Shown: positions 32,420 to 41,601, counted from the first letter of the stretch. The stretch is 64,000 nucleotides of DNA from Chloroflexota bacterium (GCA_004295045.1 SHND01000059.1:248001-312000), one strand, 5' to 3'. The notes: a model not told the origin generated them from the letters alone. Translations and numbers: made by a program.

Positions 32420-32434
32420 GTTCATCCAAACAAA

Positions 32435-32539
32435 ACATTCGCGTTTTTTCAGACCATCGTTTTCATAACTCGCTAAACACACGAAACGATTCACGGTGGT
32501 CTTGATATTCAAAATGCAACATTGTTGCATAACGAATGT
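32435..32539 (+). promoter_or_regulatory. Closed multi-branch leader RNA, candidate cis-regulator
   Basis: ACATTCG (32435-32441) pairs with CGAATGT (32533-32539), closing a junction. Inside, GACC and ATCGTTTTC (32452-32464) pair with GAAACGAT (32483-32490) and GGTC (32498-32501); ATGCAACA (32514-32521) pairs with TGTTGCAT (32523-32530). The ribosome binding site GGAGGG begins six bases after the closing stem. Transcription should start a few bases before the element, so nearly the whole leader is structured. No known riboswitch class is recognised. Confidence 0.55.
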
Positions 32540-32558
32540 CCTACGGAGGGATAATCAC

Positions 32559-33356
32559 ATGACACGCGAACAAATTCTCCAGATCGTGCGCGCGACGCCC
32601 AACTTTGGCAAAGTCGCGCACGAAGAGTTTGCCGATTACGTGCTGGCGCTCGCCCAACGCAAAAAAACGGACGAGGGCTGGCAAACGACGGAACACCCGT
32701 ACATGACGGTGGACGGCAAACTGGCGATGGCAAATCAAGATCACGCCCGGCTCGCCAAACGCCTCGATTTTAGTTCTCCGCTAATTCTTGTTGACAATGA
32801 CGAACAACTGACATTGATGGTGACGGTGACGAGCGAAATGTACGGGACGCGTCACGGCATTGCCACTTCGCGCCGCATCGGCGGAAGCGAAATCGAACGC
32901 CTCTTTCCTTGGGAAGTGGCAGAAACATCCGCCATCGGACGCGCCCTTTCGGCGATGGGGTACGGCTTGTTCCCCGGTTCGGGACTCGCGTCGGCAGATG
33001 ACATGCTGCGCGCGTCGTCAACTCCAATTGCGGAACAACGCGGCAGCGTCGAACCCGAACGTCGCGCGCCTCAACCGGCGCCGCGCCGACCCTCGAACGA
33101 ACCGCGCGCGACGTACTCGCGCGCGCATCCGCCGCTCTCGCCCATTCAGCGCAATAAATTGAGCGAACTGTGGCGAGTGCTGCACGGCGGAAGTGAGGGT
33201 GCCTCGTTTTCGCAGGAGGATGTGAATGAGGGTTTGGACAAGTTATTTTTGGAAACGTACAAACATGGCGTCAACGAAGCAACGTACGAAGAAGGGGCGC
33301 GTTTGACAGGACAGCTCTTGGCAGAACTGCGAAACAAAACGAACGCGCCGGCGTAG
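32559..33356 (+). CDS. Protein with ERF/Rad52-like motif (possible single-strand annealing function)
   Basis: A protein of 265 residues. In its N-terminal 160 residues, VAETSAIGRALSAMGYGLFPG closely resembles the ETSAIGRAL...G(F/Y)G motif of phage ERF-type single-strand annealing proteins. A Pro/Arg-rich linker (about 165-205) and a helical C-terminal domain follow. The start is ATG at 32559 with GGAGGG eight bases upstream; an upstream Met at 32496 lies in the structured leader. It is a monocistronic gene with a strong promoter and a terminator at 33372. Function is inferred from one motif and is therefore tentative. Confidence 0.55.
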   Translation: MTREQILQIVRATPNFGKVAHEEFADYVLALAQRKKTDEGWQTTEHPYMTVDGKLAMANQDHARLAKRLDFSSPLILVDNDEQLTLMVTVTSEMYGTRHGIATSRRIGGSEIERLFPWEVAETSAIGRALSAMGYGLFPGSGLASADDMLRASSTPIAEQRGSVEPERRAPQPAPRRPSNEPRATYSRAHPPLSPIQRNKLSELWRVLHGGSEGASFSQEDVNEGLDKLFLETYKHGVNEATYEEGARLTGQLLAELRNKTNAPA

Positions 33357-33371
33357 CAATCGAAAAAAAAG

Positions 33372-33408
33372 AATCGCCGCGCTTTTTGCTCGCGGCGATT
33401 TCTTTTTT
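33372..33408 (+). terminator. Intrinsic terminator
   Basis: AATCGCCGCG (33372-33381) pairs with CGCGGCGATT (33391-33400), followed by TCTTTTTTT. Confidence 0.92.
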
Positions 33409-33455
33409 TGTGTGCGTGTGTTATTCTTTTATCAACCAATTCAAACGGAGGAATC

Positions 33456-33842
33456 ATGGCAAAGCCCGATATGATCGGAATTGTAGTCAAGGAGATGCGC
33501 GCCGCACTCGATTTTTATCGCGCGGTTGGCTTGGATATTCCGCCGGACGCGGAAAAAGAAGACCATGTGGAGGTAAAGGCGAACGGCTATCGCATCGCTT
33601 GGGATACGGAAGAGATGGTCAAGGGGTTCAATCCCGCGTGGAAAGCGCCAAACGACGGCTTGGGACGGATCGGTATCGCGTTTTTGTGCGATGATTCAAA
33701 AGATGTTGATGCAACGTACGCGCGCGTTATCGCCAAAGGGTATCGTTCGCACAAAGAACCGTTCGACGCGTTTTGGGGGCAGCGGTATGCGCAGGTGCTC
33801 GACCCGGACGGCAATGTGATTGATTTGTTTGCGCCATTATGA
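33456..33842 (+). CDS. VOC (glyoxalase/bleomycin resistance-like) family protein
   Basis: A protein of 128 residues with the VOC beta-alpha-beta-beta-beta fold: IGIVVKEMRAALDFYRAVGLDI at the start and QRYAQVLDPDGNVIDLFAPL at the end are diagnostic. Metal ligands are not certain: the first strand lacks the usual His, and EVKANGYRIAWDTEE could supply a Glu. The ATG at 33456 has ACGGAGGAA six bases upstream; the frame is open from 33408, but that stretch lies in the preceding terminator. It is flanked by two terminators and is therefore monocistronic. Substrate unknown. Confidence 0.9.
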   Translation: MAKPDMIGIVVKEMRAALDFYRAVGLDIPPDAEKEDHVEVKANGYRIAWDTEEMVKGFNPAWKAPNDGLGRIGIAFLCDDSKDVDATYARVIAKGYRSHKEPFDAFWGQRYAQVLDPDGNVIDLFAPL

Positions 33843-33846
33843 CCCA

Positions 33847-33877
33847 AAAGAGCGAGTTTTCTCGCTCTTTTTTTTTA
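33847..33877 (+). terminator. Intrinsic terminator
   Basis: AAAGAGCGAG (33847-33856) pairs with CTCGCTCTTT (33861-33870), with seven further T. Confidence 0.92.
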
Positions 33878-34046
33878 TTGCAATAAATCAGAAGAAGCAG
33901 GTAAGAATTAGAAATAGCCAAGCACACACAAGCACAAACGGGCGGCAATACAGGTTCGTTTTCTTCATAACAATTTAATGTCGGAAGCGTATAGTTAAAG
34001 TAGGAAAAACGGTGGTTTTGCCGTTTTGGGGTGCAGGAGAAATACA

Positions 34047-35156
34047 ATGAAATGGTCATGGAAGATTGGTGAATTTGCGGGAATTGGGGTGTTTGTACAC
34101 GCCACCTTCCCGCTGTTGCTCGCGTTCGTTGCGTTGCCGGCAATCCTTAACGACGGCGACATCGTAGGCGCGATCGAGAGCATCCTTTTTATTTTGGTGC
34201 TGTTCGTCTGTGTCGTTTTGCACGAGTACGGACATGCGCTGACCGCGCGGCGTTATGGCATCCAAACGCAGGACATTACACTTTTGCCCATCGGCGGCGT
34301 GGCGCGTTTGGAGCGGATGCCCGAAAAACCGTCGCAAGAATTTTTCGTCGCCATCGCGGGTCCGATGGTCAATGTGGTGATTGCGGCGATTCTTTTTGTC
34401 GTCATGATCCTGGCGGGGGTTGCAGTCCCGTCGCTCGGCTTGGGTTTTGGTAACGAGTCGTTCATCGAACAATTGTTTACGATCAACGTCATGCTCGTGT
34501 TGTTCAATCTCATTCCTGCGTTCCCGATGGACGGGGGACGGGTGCTGCGCGCGCTCTTGGCATCGCGCATTGATTACGCCAAAGCAACAACGTATGCCGC
34601 GCGCATTGGACAAGCGATTGCGGTAGTGTTTGCGATTGCAGGATTCTTTGTGAGTCCGCTCCTCATTCTGACGGCGGTCTTTATCTTTTTCGGCGCACAG
34701 GGCGAAACGCAAATGGCGCAGCAGCGTTCTAAACTACGCGGTTTCACGGTGGGACATGCGATGCGGACGAACATTCGCGCGCTGGCGCCGTACGAATGGT
34801 TGTCAAGCGCAGTAGATTCGATCATGTCCACGGCGCAGCAAGATTTTCCGATTGTGGAAAATGGACGCGTCGTCGGCATTTTGACGCGCGATGCGCTGTT
34901 GAAAGGGATCCAACAATTTGGCGCATACGTGCCCATCTCGCAAGTGATGCGGCGCGATGTGACGACGGTGGAAGCAAATCAACCGCTCGGCGCGGCGGCG
35001 GAAACGATGCAGGCGAATCAAATGATGTCAGTGCCTGTAACGAACAATGGAACTTTGGTCGGCATCTTGACCTTTGACAGCATCCGCGAATTTCTCACAC
35101 TGCAAAAAATCTTGAAACCGCGCACGCAGCAAGCGGGCGAGACGCCAATGCTCTAG
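34047..35156 (+). CDS. Site-2 protease with CBS-domain pair (M50)
   Basis: A protein of 369 residues. Six or so membrane segments carry VVLHEYGHALTARRYGI (zinc motif HExxH) and FNLIPAFPMDGGRVLRAL (NxxPxxxMDGG). From about residue 235 two CBS motifs follow (VGHAMRTNIRAL to VVGILTRDALLKG, and VMRRDVTTVEANQPLG to VGILTFDSIREF), which bind adenosyl ligands and may gate the protease. This is the SpoIVFB-like/CBS class. The ATG at 34047 follows AGGAGAAATACA. A terminator follows. Target protein unknown; it differs in domain make-up from the site-2 protease at 26395. Confidence 0.93.
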   Translation: MKWSWKIGEFAGIGVFVHATFPLLLAFVALPAILNDGDIVGAIESILFILVLFVCVVLHEYGHALTARRYGIQTQDITLLPIGGVARLERMPEKPSQEFFVAIAGPMVNVVIAAILFVVMILAGVAVPSLGLGFGNESFIEQLFTINVMLVLFNLIPAFPMDGGRVLRALLASRIDYAKATTYAARIGQAIAVVFAIAGFFVSPLLILTAVFIFFGAQGETQMAQQRSKLRGFTVGHAMRTNIRALAPYEWLSSAVDSIMSTAQQDFPIVENGRVVGILTRDALLKGIQQFGAYVPISQVMRRDVTTVEANQPLGAAAETMQANQMMSVPVTNNGTLVGILTFDSIREFLTLQKILKPRTQQAGETPML

Positions 35157-35170
35157 CCAACAGATAATGT

Positions 35171-35204
35171 AACAGGTAGGTGATTTTTCACCTACCTGTT
35201 TTTT
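35171..35204 (+). terminator. Intrinsic terminator after the CBS site-2 protease
   Basis: AACAGGTAGGTGA (35171-35183) pairs perfectly with TCACCTACCTGTT (35188-35200), followed by a T-run. Confidence 0.95.
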
Positions 35205-35244
35205 ATCCAATTGACGCGAGAGACTCCCGCGCATATTTTTGCCA

Positions 35245-35281
35245 CAAAAAATCCCACAAATATGCATTGTGAGATTTTTTT
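35245..35281 (-). terminator. Intrinsic terminator of the secreted carbohydrate-binding protein
   Basis: AAAAAATC and CACAA (35246-35259) pair with TTGTG and GATTTTTT (35267-35280). On the minus strand the stem follows the stop codon at 35288 and ends in T-rich sequence. Confidence 0.75.
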
Positions 35282-35287
35282 GTTGAC

Positions 35288-37504
35288 CTATTTGCTTTCG
35301 AGCGCATCGAGCACGATGTAACTGTCGGTGGCATTGAGATTTTTCTTGCCGCCGTTTTTTATTTTCAACGTGTGCGCGCCCGGCGCAAGATTGGCAAAGG
35401 TTTTTGAAAGGTTAAACGTGACCGCAGCAGTGTATTGATCAATCGTCCCCACCCTTTTCCCATCCACCATCACTTTGACTTTGCCGCGATTTTTGTAGCC
35501 GATATACCACACTGTAATTTCACTTCCGCTAAAGTTATATGTCAATGTGACGGGCGCGCCTTTTGCGCCGCGCGCATAGTGGTACGTTCCATTCAGCGCA
35601 CGACCGTCGCTGCCCTGTGTCCACGCGCCCGCGTACTGAATCGCGCTGTCAGTGTCGTCTACCATTGTTCCGGCGGGTGGCACAATCGTCGCGGTTGCCG
35701 TAGGCGTGGGCGATGCGTTTGGCACGTTCGTTGGTGTGCGCGTCGGCGTGCGCGTCATGGTCGCAGTCGCGGGCGCAACAAGCGTCGGGGTTGAGGTTGG
35801 GGTGTTGGTCGGCGCGCCATTTTGCCCCTTGACGGTTTTTTGAAAATACAAAATGAAACTGACATGATTGTTCGCGGGCAAACCCATTCCGCGCACCACA
35901 TCGCTCGGCAAGCCATCCACGTAGCCGTTGTACGGACCTGGTCCATTTTCGGGAAAATAATTCGCCCACATCGCAATGTCGGCGATGCCATCCGCATTCG
36001 TAAAGGCGTACGTTGCATCGTCGGGCCACGATTGCCATACTTTTTGATTTGGCACGCGCGCCGCGTTTTCATTTGTAATCACATAATACATATTGTGATC
36101 GCCGCCGAAATCGCCGCCGTGCTGAAACGGGTCGTGGTAATCGGCGCGAATCAATTTCCAGTACAGCGTCCCTGGCGCAGGCGTCGCCGTTTCCAAATAC
36201 ACATTCAGCCCCGCCAAACGCGGATCCCAAATTACGGATGGGTCGTCGGGCGTCGGCGCTTGAGGTGCAGCGAGATTGAATGGAATCAAACGCGGCTGCA
36301 CAGGCGTCGAACGCGGTGTCGGCGTTTTGGTCGGACGGTCGGCAATGAATTTGAATTCGCTCAACAAAGCTTGCGCGTTCGGCACCTCGAGCGCGTCAAT
36401 GACGATGTACGAATCGGTGGCGCTTGGATTTTTTGCGCCGGCATTTCTTATTTTCAATGTATGCGCGCCGGGCGACAGATTTGCAAAGGTTTGCGACAAG
36501 TTGAATGTGACGGCTGGAGTATATTGGTCAATCACGCCCGCTTTTTTCCCATCAATCAGCACTTTTGCGCGCCCGCGATTTTTGTAACCGATATACCAAA
36601 CTGTGATTTCGTTACCTGTGAACGAATACGTCATTACTGCGCGGCTGCCTTTGGCGCCGCGCGCGTAATGGTACGTGCCGTTCGTTGCGCGTGTATCGCT
36701 GCCCTGCACCCACTTGGAGTTATACGCAATGTTCGCGTCCGTATCTTCAATCAGCGTGCCAGATACGTGCGTTGGCGTCGCGGTCAAGGTCGCGGTGGGA
36801 GTAGGCGAGCCGGGTGGCGCGGTGGGCGACCACGGCGTTGAGGTGGGCGTGCCGCTGCCCGCCGGATACAAACACGCGGTGTCAAAAAAAACTTTGTTGC
36901 GTCCGTCAAGATGTTTGTTTTGCGCGCGCAAGAAAAAGGTGGCGGTGGAACCCGACGCGGTGAAATACAAATTCCATTCCGGGCGATTGAATCCGCTCGT
37001 GCCATAGTAAGGAACACTCCACTGCACGTTCGGCGAAGTCGGATCGGTGCCGCCGGTGGGATCAACCCCAATCTGCCGATTCAACATCGTCGCGCGATCA
37101 TTCGAGCCGTTCAGGTCGTGCAGCGCTTGCGCCCACACGATCCAAAAATGATACGTTTGTCCGGCGTTCAGCGTCGTGACTTTTTGATAAATGCCCGCAT
37201 CCCACGCGTCGAGGTCGCGCCAAATGTATTGGGAACCGTTTGGGTCGTACCCTTCGTTGGATGCGATTTCAAATTTCGGCTGCTTGCTGCCGACGACAAA
37301 CGAGGTCCATTTGTTGGCGACAACGCCAACGGTGTCCGGCGGATTGCCCGCCATCGTTCCATTTTGTAAAAGATTCGCCGCATCTTCCGCGCACGAACCG
37401 GCAGAGACGCGGGGCGCGTTGTAAAATGCCAAAGCAAAGATTGGCACTAGCAGCGCGATAACAAGCGCGCCGAGCCATTGACGTTGAATCAGAGATAGAC
37501 GCAT
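35288..37504 (-). CDS. Secreted protein with duplicated carbohydrate-binding-like domains
   Basis: A protein of 738 residues. A signal peptide (LGALVIALLVPIFALAF) is followed by a CBM-like domain with TYHFWIVWAQALHDLNG. Two near-identical domains of about 125 residues then appear: copy one is encoded at about 36390-36767 and copy two at the C-terminus (35291-35675); both contain TYHYARGAKG, EITVWYIGYKNRG and ATDSYIV. Between them sits a domain with PGTLYWKLIRADYHDP and HNMYYVITNENA. Thr/Pro linkers separate all parts. It probably binds polysaccharide outside the cell; no catalytic motif is seen. The start at 37504 follows from the signal peptide; no ribosome binding site is visible. Confidence 0.82.
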   Translation of the reverse strand: MRLSLIQRQWLGALVIALLVPIFALAFYNAPRVSAGSCAEDAANLLQNGTMAGNPPDTVGVVANKWTSFVVGSKQPKFEIASNEGYDPNGSQYIWRDLDAWDAGIYQKVTTLNAGQTYHFWIVWAQALHDLNGSNDRATMLNRQIGVDPTGGTDPTSPNVQWSVPYYGTSGFNRPEWNLYFTASGSTATFFLRAQNKHLDGRNKVFFDTACLYPAGSGTPTSTPWSPTAPPGSPTPTATLTATPTHVSGTLIEDTDANIAYNSKWVQGSDTRATNGTYHYARGAKGSRAVMTYSFTGNEITVWYIGYKNRGRAKVLIDGKKAGVIDQYTPAVTFNLSQTFANLSPGAHTLKIRNAGAKNPSATDSYIVIDALEVPNAQALLSEFKFIADRPTKTPTPRSTPVQPRLIPFNLAAPQAPTPDDPSVIWDPRLAGLNVYLETATPAPGTLYWKLIRADYHDPFQHGGDFGGDHNMYYVITNENAARVPNQKVWQSWPDDATYAFTNADGIADIAMWANYFPENGPGPYNGYVDGLPSDVVRGMGLPANNHVSFILYFQKTVKGQNGAPTNTPTSTPTLVAPATATMTRTPTRTPTNVPNASPTPTATATIVPPAGTMVDDTDSAIQYAGAWTQGSDGRALNGTYHYARGAKGAPVTLTYNFSGSEITVWYIGYKNRGKVKVMVDGKRVGTIDQYTAAVTFNLSKTFANLAPGAHTLKIKNGGKKNLNATDSYIVLDALESK

Positions 37505-37695
37505 GAGGGGAATATCGCGCCATGAATTGGACGGCGCAATAGGAAATGAGCATCGTAGAATGGATTCGCTCAAGAAAACGCAGCGATTTTAGTGAAATTT
37601 GCGGCGACCTACATTACAATTTGCTTTCAATGAAATTCGGAATGAGCTGTGCTAGAATGGTCAAGCATCTTTTTTAATCTCAACGAGGAGCCAGT

Positions 37696-38889
37696 ATGTC
37701 CAATTATCTCGAACGCGCGCAGGAAATGCGCGAGCAACTCGTCGCCACGCGACGCGATCTGCATGAACATCCCGAACTTTATTTCCAAGAAATCCGCACC
37801 GCGAAAAAAATTGCCGAGCATCTCGATTCGCTGGGCATCGAGTACACGCCGGGCGTCGCAAAAACGGGCATCGTCGCGCATTTGGGCGAAGGCGCGCCGG
37901 TGATCGCATTGCGCGCGGATATGGACGCGCTGCCAATTGTCGAAGCGAACGACGTCCCATACAAATCGCAGAATGAAGGCGTGATGCACGCGTGCGGACA
38001 CGACGCGCATGTCACGTGCTTGATGGGCGCGGCAACGATGCTCGCGCAAGATTTCGCGGCGGGACGATTGAAAGGCACGGTGCGCTTTTTGTTTCAGCCC
38101 GCCGAAGAGAACGAAGACGACGAAGGCAAATCGGGCGGACGGCGCATGGTGGAAGAGGGCGCGTTGGAAGGTGTTGACGCCGTAATTGGTTTGCACGTCA
38201 TCAGCACGCTCCCCGCGAATCAGGTGTTTGTGCGCGAAGGCGCGTTCATGGCGGCGGTGGACAGTTTCAAAGCGCAAGTGATCGGGCGCGGCGGACACGG
38301 CGCGTATCCGAAAGAGGCGCTTGATCCCATCTGGTTGTCCGCGCAAGTGATTAATGGGATTCACGGCGTCATTTCGCGCCGCAAATCGCCAATGGACCCC
38401 GGGCTCATCACTGTCGGCGTCATTCACGCGGGCAAAGCGGGCAACGTGATTCCCGTGCAAGTGGAAATGGAAGGAACGATTCGTTCGTTCTCGCAAGAGA
38501 CGCGCATGTTATTGCATCGCGAATTGGAAAACGCGTTCCGCATCGCCCAAGTGTTCGGCGGCGATTATCGGCTCAAGATCGAGTACGGTTATCCGGTCAC
38601 GGTGAACGATCCCGAAATGGCGCGTTATGTGCAGCGCATGGCGGGCGATTTGATCGGCGCGGAGAATGTTCAAGAAGCGGCGATGGAAACGGGCGCGGAA
38701 GATTTTTCCTTTATGGCGCAAGCGGCGCCGGGCGCGTTCTTTTATCTCGGCGCGAAAAAAGATGAGGTCAGTCGGCTGCATCACGCGCCCGATTTTGATA
38801 TTGACGAAAGCGTATTGCCCACCGGCGCGGCGTTGATGGCGGAAGCGGCGCGAAAATTTCTGGAAGAGAACGCGACGGAAAATGCATAG
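37696..38889 (+). CDS. M20 family amidohydrolase
   Basis: A protein of 397 residues. It opens with RRDLHEHPELYFQEIRTA, then ALRADMDALPI, HACGHDAHVTCLMGAA (metal ligands) and FLFQPAEENED, with the catalytic Glu pair. The dimerisation domain has the characteristic GRGGHGAYPKEALDP, and LHHAPDFDIDE supplies the last His. Members deacylate N-acyl amino acids or similar amides in the cytosol. CGAGGAG lies about seven bases upstream of the ATG. A tandem repeat and an HD gene follow. The acyl substrate cannot be inferred. Confidence 0.95.
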   Translation: MSNYLERAQEMREQLVATRRDLHEHPELYFQEIRTAKKIAEHLDSLGIEYTPGVAKTGIVAHLGEGAPVIALRADMDALPIVEANDVPYKSQNEGVMHACGHDAHVTCLMGAATMLAQDFAAGRLKGTVRFLFQPAEENEDDEGKSGGRRMVEEGALEGVDAVIGLHVISTLPANQVFVREGAFMAAVDSFKAQVIGRGGHGAYPKEALDPIWLSAQVINGIHGVISRRKSPMDPGLITVGVIHAGKAGNVIPVQVEMEGTIRSFSQETRMLLHRELENAFRIAQVFGGDYRLKIEYGYPVTVNDPEMARYVQRMAGDLIGAENVQEAAMETGAEDFSFMAQAAPGAFFYLGAKKDEVSRLHHAPDFDIDESVLPTGAALMAEAARKFLEENATENA

Positions 38890-38927
38890 TGCAGAATGCA
38901 CTATGCACAATGCAGAATGCACAATGG
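38883..38927. repeat. Short tandem repeat (TGCAGAATGCACAA type)
   Basis: ATGCATAGTGCAGAATGCAC and CTATGCACAATGCAGAATGC units overlap the last codons of the amidohydrolase and fill the gap to the HD gene. Confidence 0.8.
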
Positions 38928-38937
38928 TCAAGTTGCT

Positions 38938-39525
38938 ATGGATTATCGAAACCGCGAGGATATTTGGAATTTGGTGTGCGAGTACACCGAATCGGAACAA
39001 TTACGCAAACACATGCTTGCTGTCGAAGCGGCAATGAAGTTTTACGCGCGCAAATATGGCGAGGATGAAATTTTCTGGGGCAATCTCGGGCTGGTACACG
39101 ATTTCGATTACGAAAAATTTCCCGAACGCCATCCCTTTCACGGACTGGAGGTATTGACTGCCGAAGGATTCCCCGAAGAATTTTTATACGCACTGCGCGC
39201 ACATGCCGATTACGGCGACCCCGACGCGCTGGAAGAAAAATATCGCGAGCCCGCGCCGCGCACGCGTTTGGTGGACAAGGCATTGTACGCGAGTGACGAG
39301 TTGACCGGTCTGATCATCGCCGTCGCGTACGTGCGTCCGTCGAAAAAATTAGCGGACGTAGATTTGCAAGCGATCAAGAAAAAGTGGAAAGACAAAGCAT
39401 TCGCGCGCGGCGCAAAACGCGAGGACATCGAGCGCGGCGCGGCAGAACTCGGCGTGCCGCTCGACGAACACATTCAAAATGTGTTGCGCGCGCTGCAGGT
39501 AGAACACGCGAGCTTGGGATTATGA
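38938..39525 (+). CDS. HD-domain hydrolase
   Basis: A protein of 195 residues. Ligands are the His in LRKHMLAVEAAMKFYARKYG, the HD pair in LGLVHDFDYEKFPERHPFHG, and His in LRAHADYGDP. KALYASDELTGLIIAVAYVRP is a motif common in HDIG proteins. These are metal phosphohydrolases whose substrates are often unknown. The ATG at 38938 lies just after the tandem repeat; an earlier Met at 38896 is repeat sequence. A large terminator palindrome overlaps the stop codon. Confidence 0.87.
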   Translation: MDYRNREDIWNLVCEYTESEQLRKHMLAVEAAMKFYARKYGEDEIFWGNLGLVHDFDYEKFPERHPFHGLEVLTAEGFPEEFLYALRAHADYGDPDALEEKYREPAPRTRLVDKALYASDELTGLIIAVAYVRPSKKLADVDLQAIKKKWKDKAFARGAKREDIERGAAELGVPLDEHIQNVLRALQVEHASLGL

Positions 39526-39557
39526 AACAAATGGACGGCAATACCGTCCATTTGTTT
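39525..39557. terminator. Bidirectional terminator between convergent genes
   Basis: AAACAAATGGACGG (39525-39538) pairs perfectly with CCGTCCATTTGTTT (39544-39557). The 5-base loop and T/A-rich ends suit termination on both strands. Confidence 0.9.
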
Positions 39558-39558
39558 A

Positions 39559-41553
39559 TCAATGATACGCATTCCACACGCGGTCAAACCACAACCACAG
39601 CGTCTGCGCGAATGCCAAGCCGCACAAGGCGTACACCGCAAATTGCGCGGCGCGCGATTTTTCAAACAACCACGCGAGCAACAAGCCACCGCTCAACGCC
39701 AACGCGGGCGCCGCCCACAACGTGTAACGCGTGGAAAACGACGCGCCCAAGGTGACAAGCGCAAAGAGAATCCCAACGAGCAGCCACGCGCCCCACATCG
39801 TGCGGGCGCGCGTTGAAAATTGTTTCCACGCCAGCGGCGCGCCCGCGATGCCGACGAACAACAACACCCAACCCAACTGCTCAGAGGTATAACGCGCCAC
39901 ATCCCCGACGCGCGCGAGCGTCACTCCACCACTTTCTGTCGCGCGCCCGGCGCCCAAGTCCGCGAAAAAATTTTGCGTTTGCGAGACTAGCGCATCACTA
40001 AATTCCGCGTAATACAACCCTGTTATCAAACCCAGTCCGACGCCAAACAACGCGAGCTGCCATAAACTTTCGCGCTGAGCATTTTCGTCGCGTGAAATAA
40101 ATCGAAACGCAATCGCCAAAGGGAAAAATAGCAGGAGCGAGAAAAAGATACCGAGATGCGAAAGTGACGCGAGAACAAACAAGAAGAGCATCAATAGAAA
40201 ATTGCGCGGACGTGCCGCAGATTGCGTGAGCAGCAATGCAAACAGAATCGTCGCAATGTCCTGCCCGAAAATGTTGGTGTGATTACCCCACGAATAAATC
40301 CAAAACGAAACGGGGTTAAAGGCAAAGAGAAATGCTGAGAAGAGAGAAGCGAGAAGCGAGGAGCGACCCTCGTTCGTGCTGAAAACCTTCCGGGCGGCGA
40401 AATAAATTGCAAGAATCGCCAGCGCATCCGCGAGAACATTTACTCCAAGCAACAGCAAAGAATATTCGCGCGTAAAAGCCGTGAATGGCGTCAGCGCAAC
40501 ATACAACGCAGGCGGATATGGCACCACGCGGCGCGCGGCGTCGGGCAGTTCGGAGGTGAAGAATAACTGACCTTGTGAAACGAATTCAAGCCGATGCGCG
40601 TGAAACAACAAATCGCTCGAACGAAACTGCGGATACCACGCGCCGCCCCATTTCAAACCGACGCTGACCAAAAGAATTGCGCCGAGAATGGTCAAACCGG
40701 AAGGCGTCAGTGCGAGTCCAATGCGTGTCGCGAAACGCGGGACGAGCAAAATGAAAAGCAGGGCGACCAGTGCGAGGACAATTGCGAGAACGAGAAAAGT
40801 TGTCGTGAAATAACCGAGATAAAGACGCGCGAACGTAAAACCGCACGCGAGCGCCAAGATGAAAAACGCAAACGCGATATTCACAGCGCGTTTTGGTAGA
40901 CCAATTCCGCGCGCGGTGGCATACAACAATCCAAATGCCAAACCCCAACTCAGCAGCACGCCAAAGGGGGGGGTGAGAGGAACGCGCGCAAAATCAAGCC
41001 AAGCATCGTCGTTTCCAATCCAAAGACTGCCGCGTGCTGGAACCAATTCGATCCAGTCTGTGGCAACGCCCAACTTGCGCGTGTCTGTACTGCCCTCAAT
41101 CTCTTTAGCGGGAACAAAAGTGTCGTTGCTAATCGTGAGAACTTGATTCCCGCTCCACGCCTCTGCTGCCACAGCCCCTTGCATCTCGTACTCGTGCCAG
41201 CCATCACGCGCTTGAAATTCGTCAACCAGAGCGCCGTTCATTCGCACTTGTACGCGCGCAGAACCGCTGGGGCGATAGCCGTTCATGCGCACGCGCAGCG
41301 TCCACGGCGGCGGAACATTTTGTCCTTCGAGTTCGATGCGTGACTGTGTGCGCGTCCAGCGATACGTTTGTTCCGCGTCGCCCTCTGCATCAAAAAAACG
41401 CGCCACAAAGGGCGCGTCCCATTTTCCGCCAATGTCAATCACAACGCGCGTCTGCACTTGATACGCCAACGCGAGCGCCAAGACGGTGAGGAGCGCGACG
41501 ATGAACCCATCACGCAAAATTGTGAAAAACGAATGGTGACTTGAAAATGACAC
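39559..41553 (-). CDS. Large multi-span membrane protein, GT-C glycosyltransferase-like
   Basis: A protein of 664 residues. One N-terminal span is followed by a soluble beta domain of about 170 residues (RVRMNGYRPSGSARVQVRMN), then ten or more membrane segments. YPQFRSSDLLFHAHRLEFVSQGQLFF between helices has acidic residues in a luminal loop, as in GT-C enzymes that use polyprenyl-linked sugars. A tandem repeat has entered the coding sequence at 40335-40368 (GRSSLLASLFSAFLF). Its stop lies next to a shared terminator. It is the last gene of a minus-strand glycosyltransferase group. Specific activity unknown. Confidence 0.7.
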   Translation of the reverse strand: MSFSSHHSFFTILRDGFIVALLTVLALALAYQVQTRVVIDIGGKWDAPFVARFFDAEGDAEQTYRWTRTQSRIELEGQNVPPPWTLRVRMNGYRPSGSARVQVRMNGALVDEFQARDGWHEYEMQGAVAAEAWSGNQVLTISNDTFVPAKEIEGSTDTRKLGVATDWIELVPARGSLWIGNDDAWLDFARVPLTPPFGVLLSWGLAFGLLYATARGIGLPKRAVNIAFAFFILALACGFTFARLYLGYFTTTFLVLAIVLALVALLFILLVPRFATRIGLALTPSGLTILGAILLVSVGLKWGGAWYPQFRSSDLLFHAHRLEFVSQGQLFFTSELPDAARRVVPYPPALYVALTPFTAFTREYSLLLLGVNVLADALAILAIYFAARKVFSTNEGRSSLLASLFSAFLFAFNPVSFWIYSWGNHTNIFGQDIATILFALLLTQSAARPRNFLLMLFLFVLASLSHLGIFFSLLLFFPLAIAFRFISRDENAQRESLWQLALFGVGLGLITGLYYAEFSDALVSQTQNFFADLGAGRATESGGVTLARVGDVARYTSEQLGWVLLFVGIAGAPLAWKQFSTRARTMWGAWLLVGILFALVTLGASFSTRYTLWAAPALALSGGLLLAWLFEKSRAAQFAVYALCGLAFAQTLWLWFDRVWNAYH
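40335..40368. repeat. In-frame GAGAAGCGA-type repeat inside the membrane protein gene
   Basis: CTGAGAAGAGAGAAGCGAG and AAGCGAGGAGCGA units, read on the minus strand as SSLLASLFS at the start of a membrane helix. Confidence 0.7.
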
Positions 41554-41601
41554 AAGAAAAAAGTCGAGGGAATGAGTGTGCGGTTAGTGGAATGCGATTC
41601 G

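Noticed and set aside
35822..36841. A 339-codon open frame on the plus strand
   Set aside because: It is antisense to the secreted carbohydrate-binding-like protein, whose signal peptide and duplicated domains are convincing. The translated product has no motifs.
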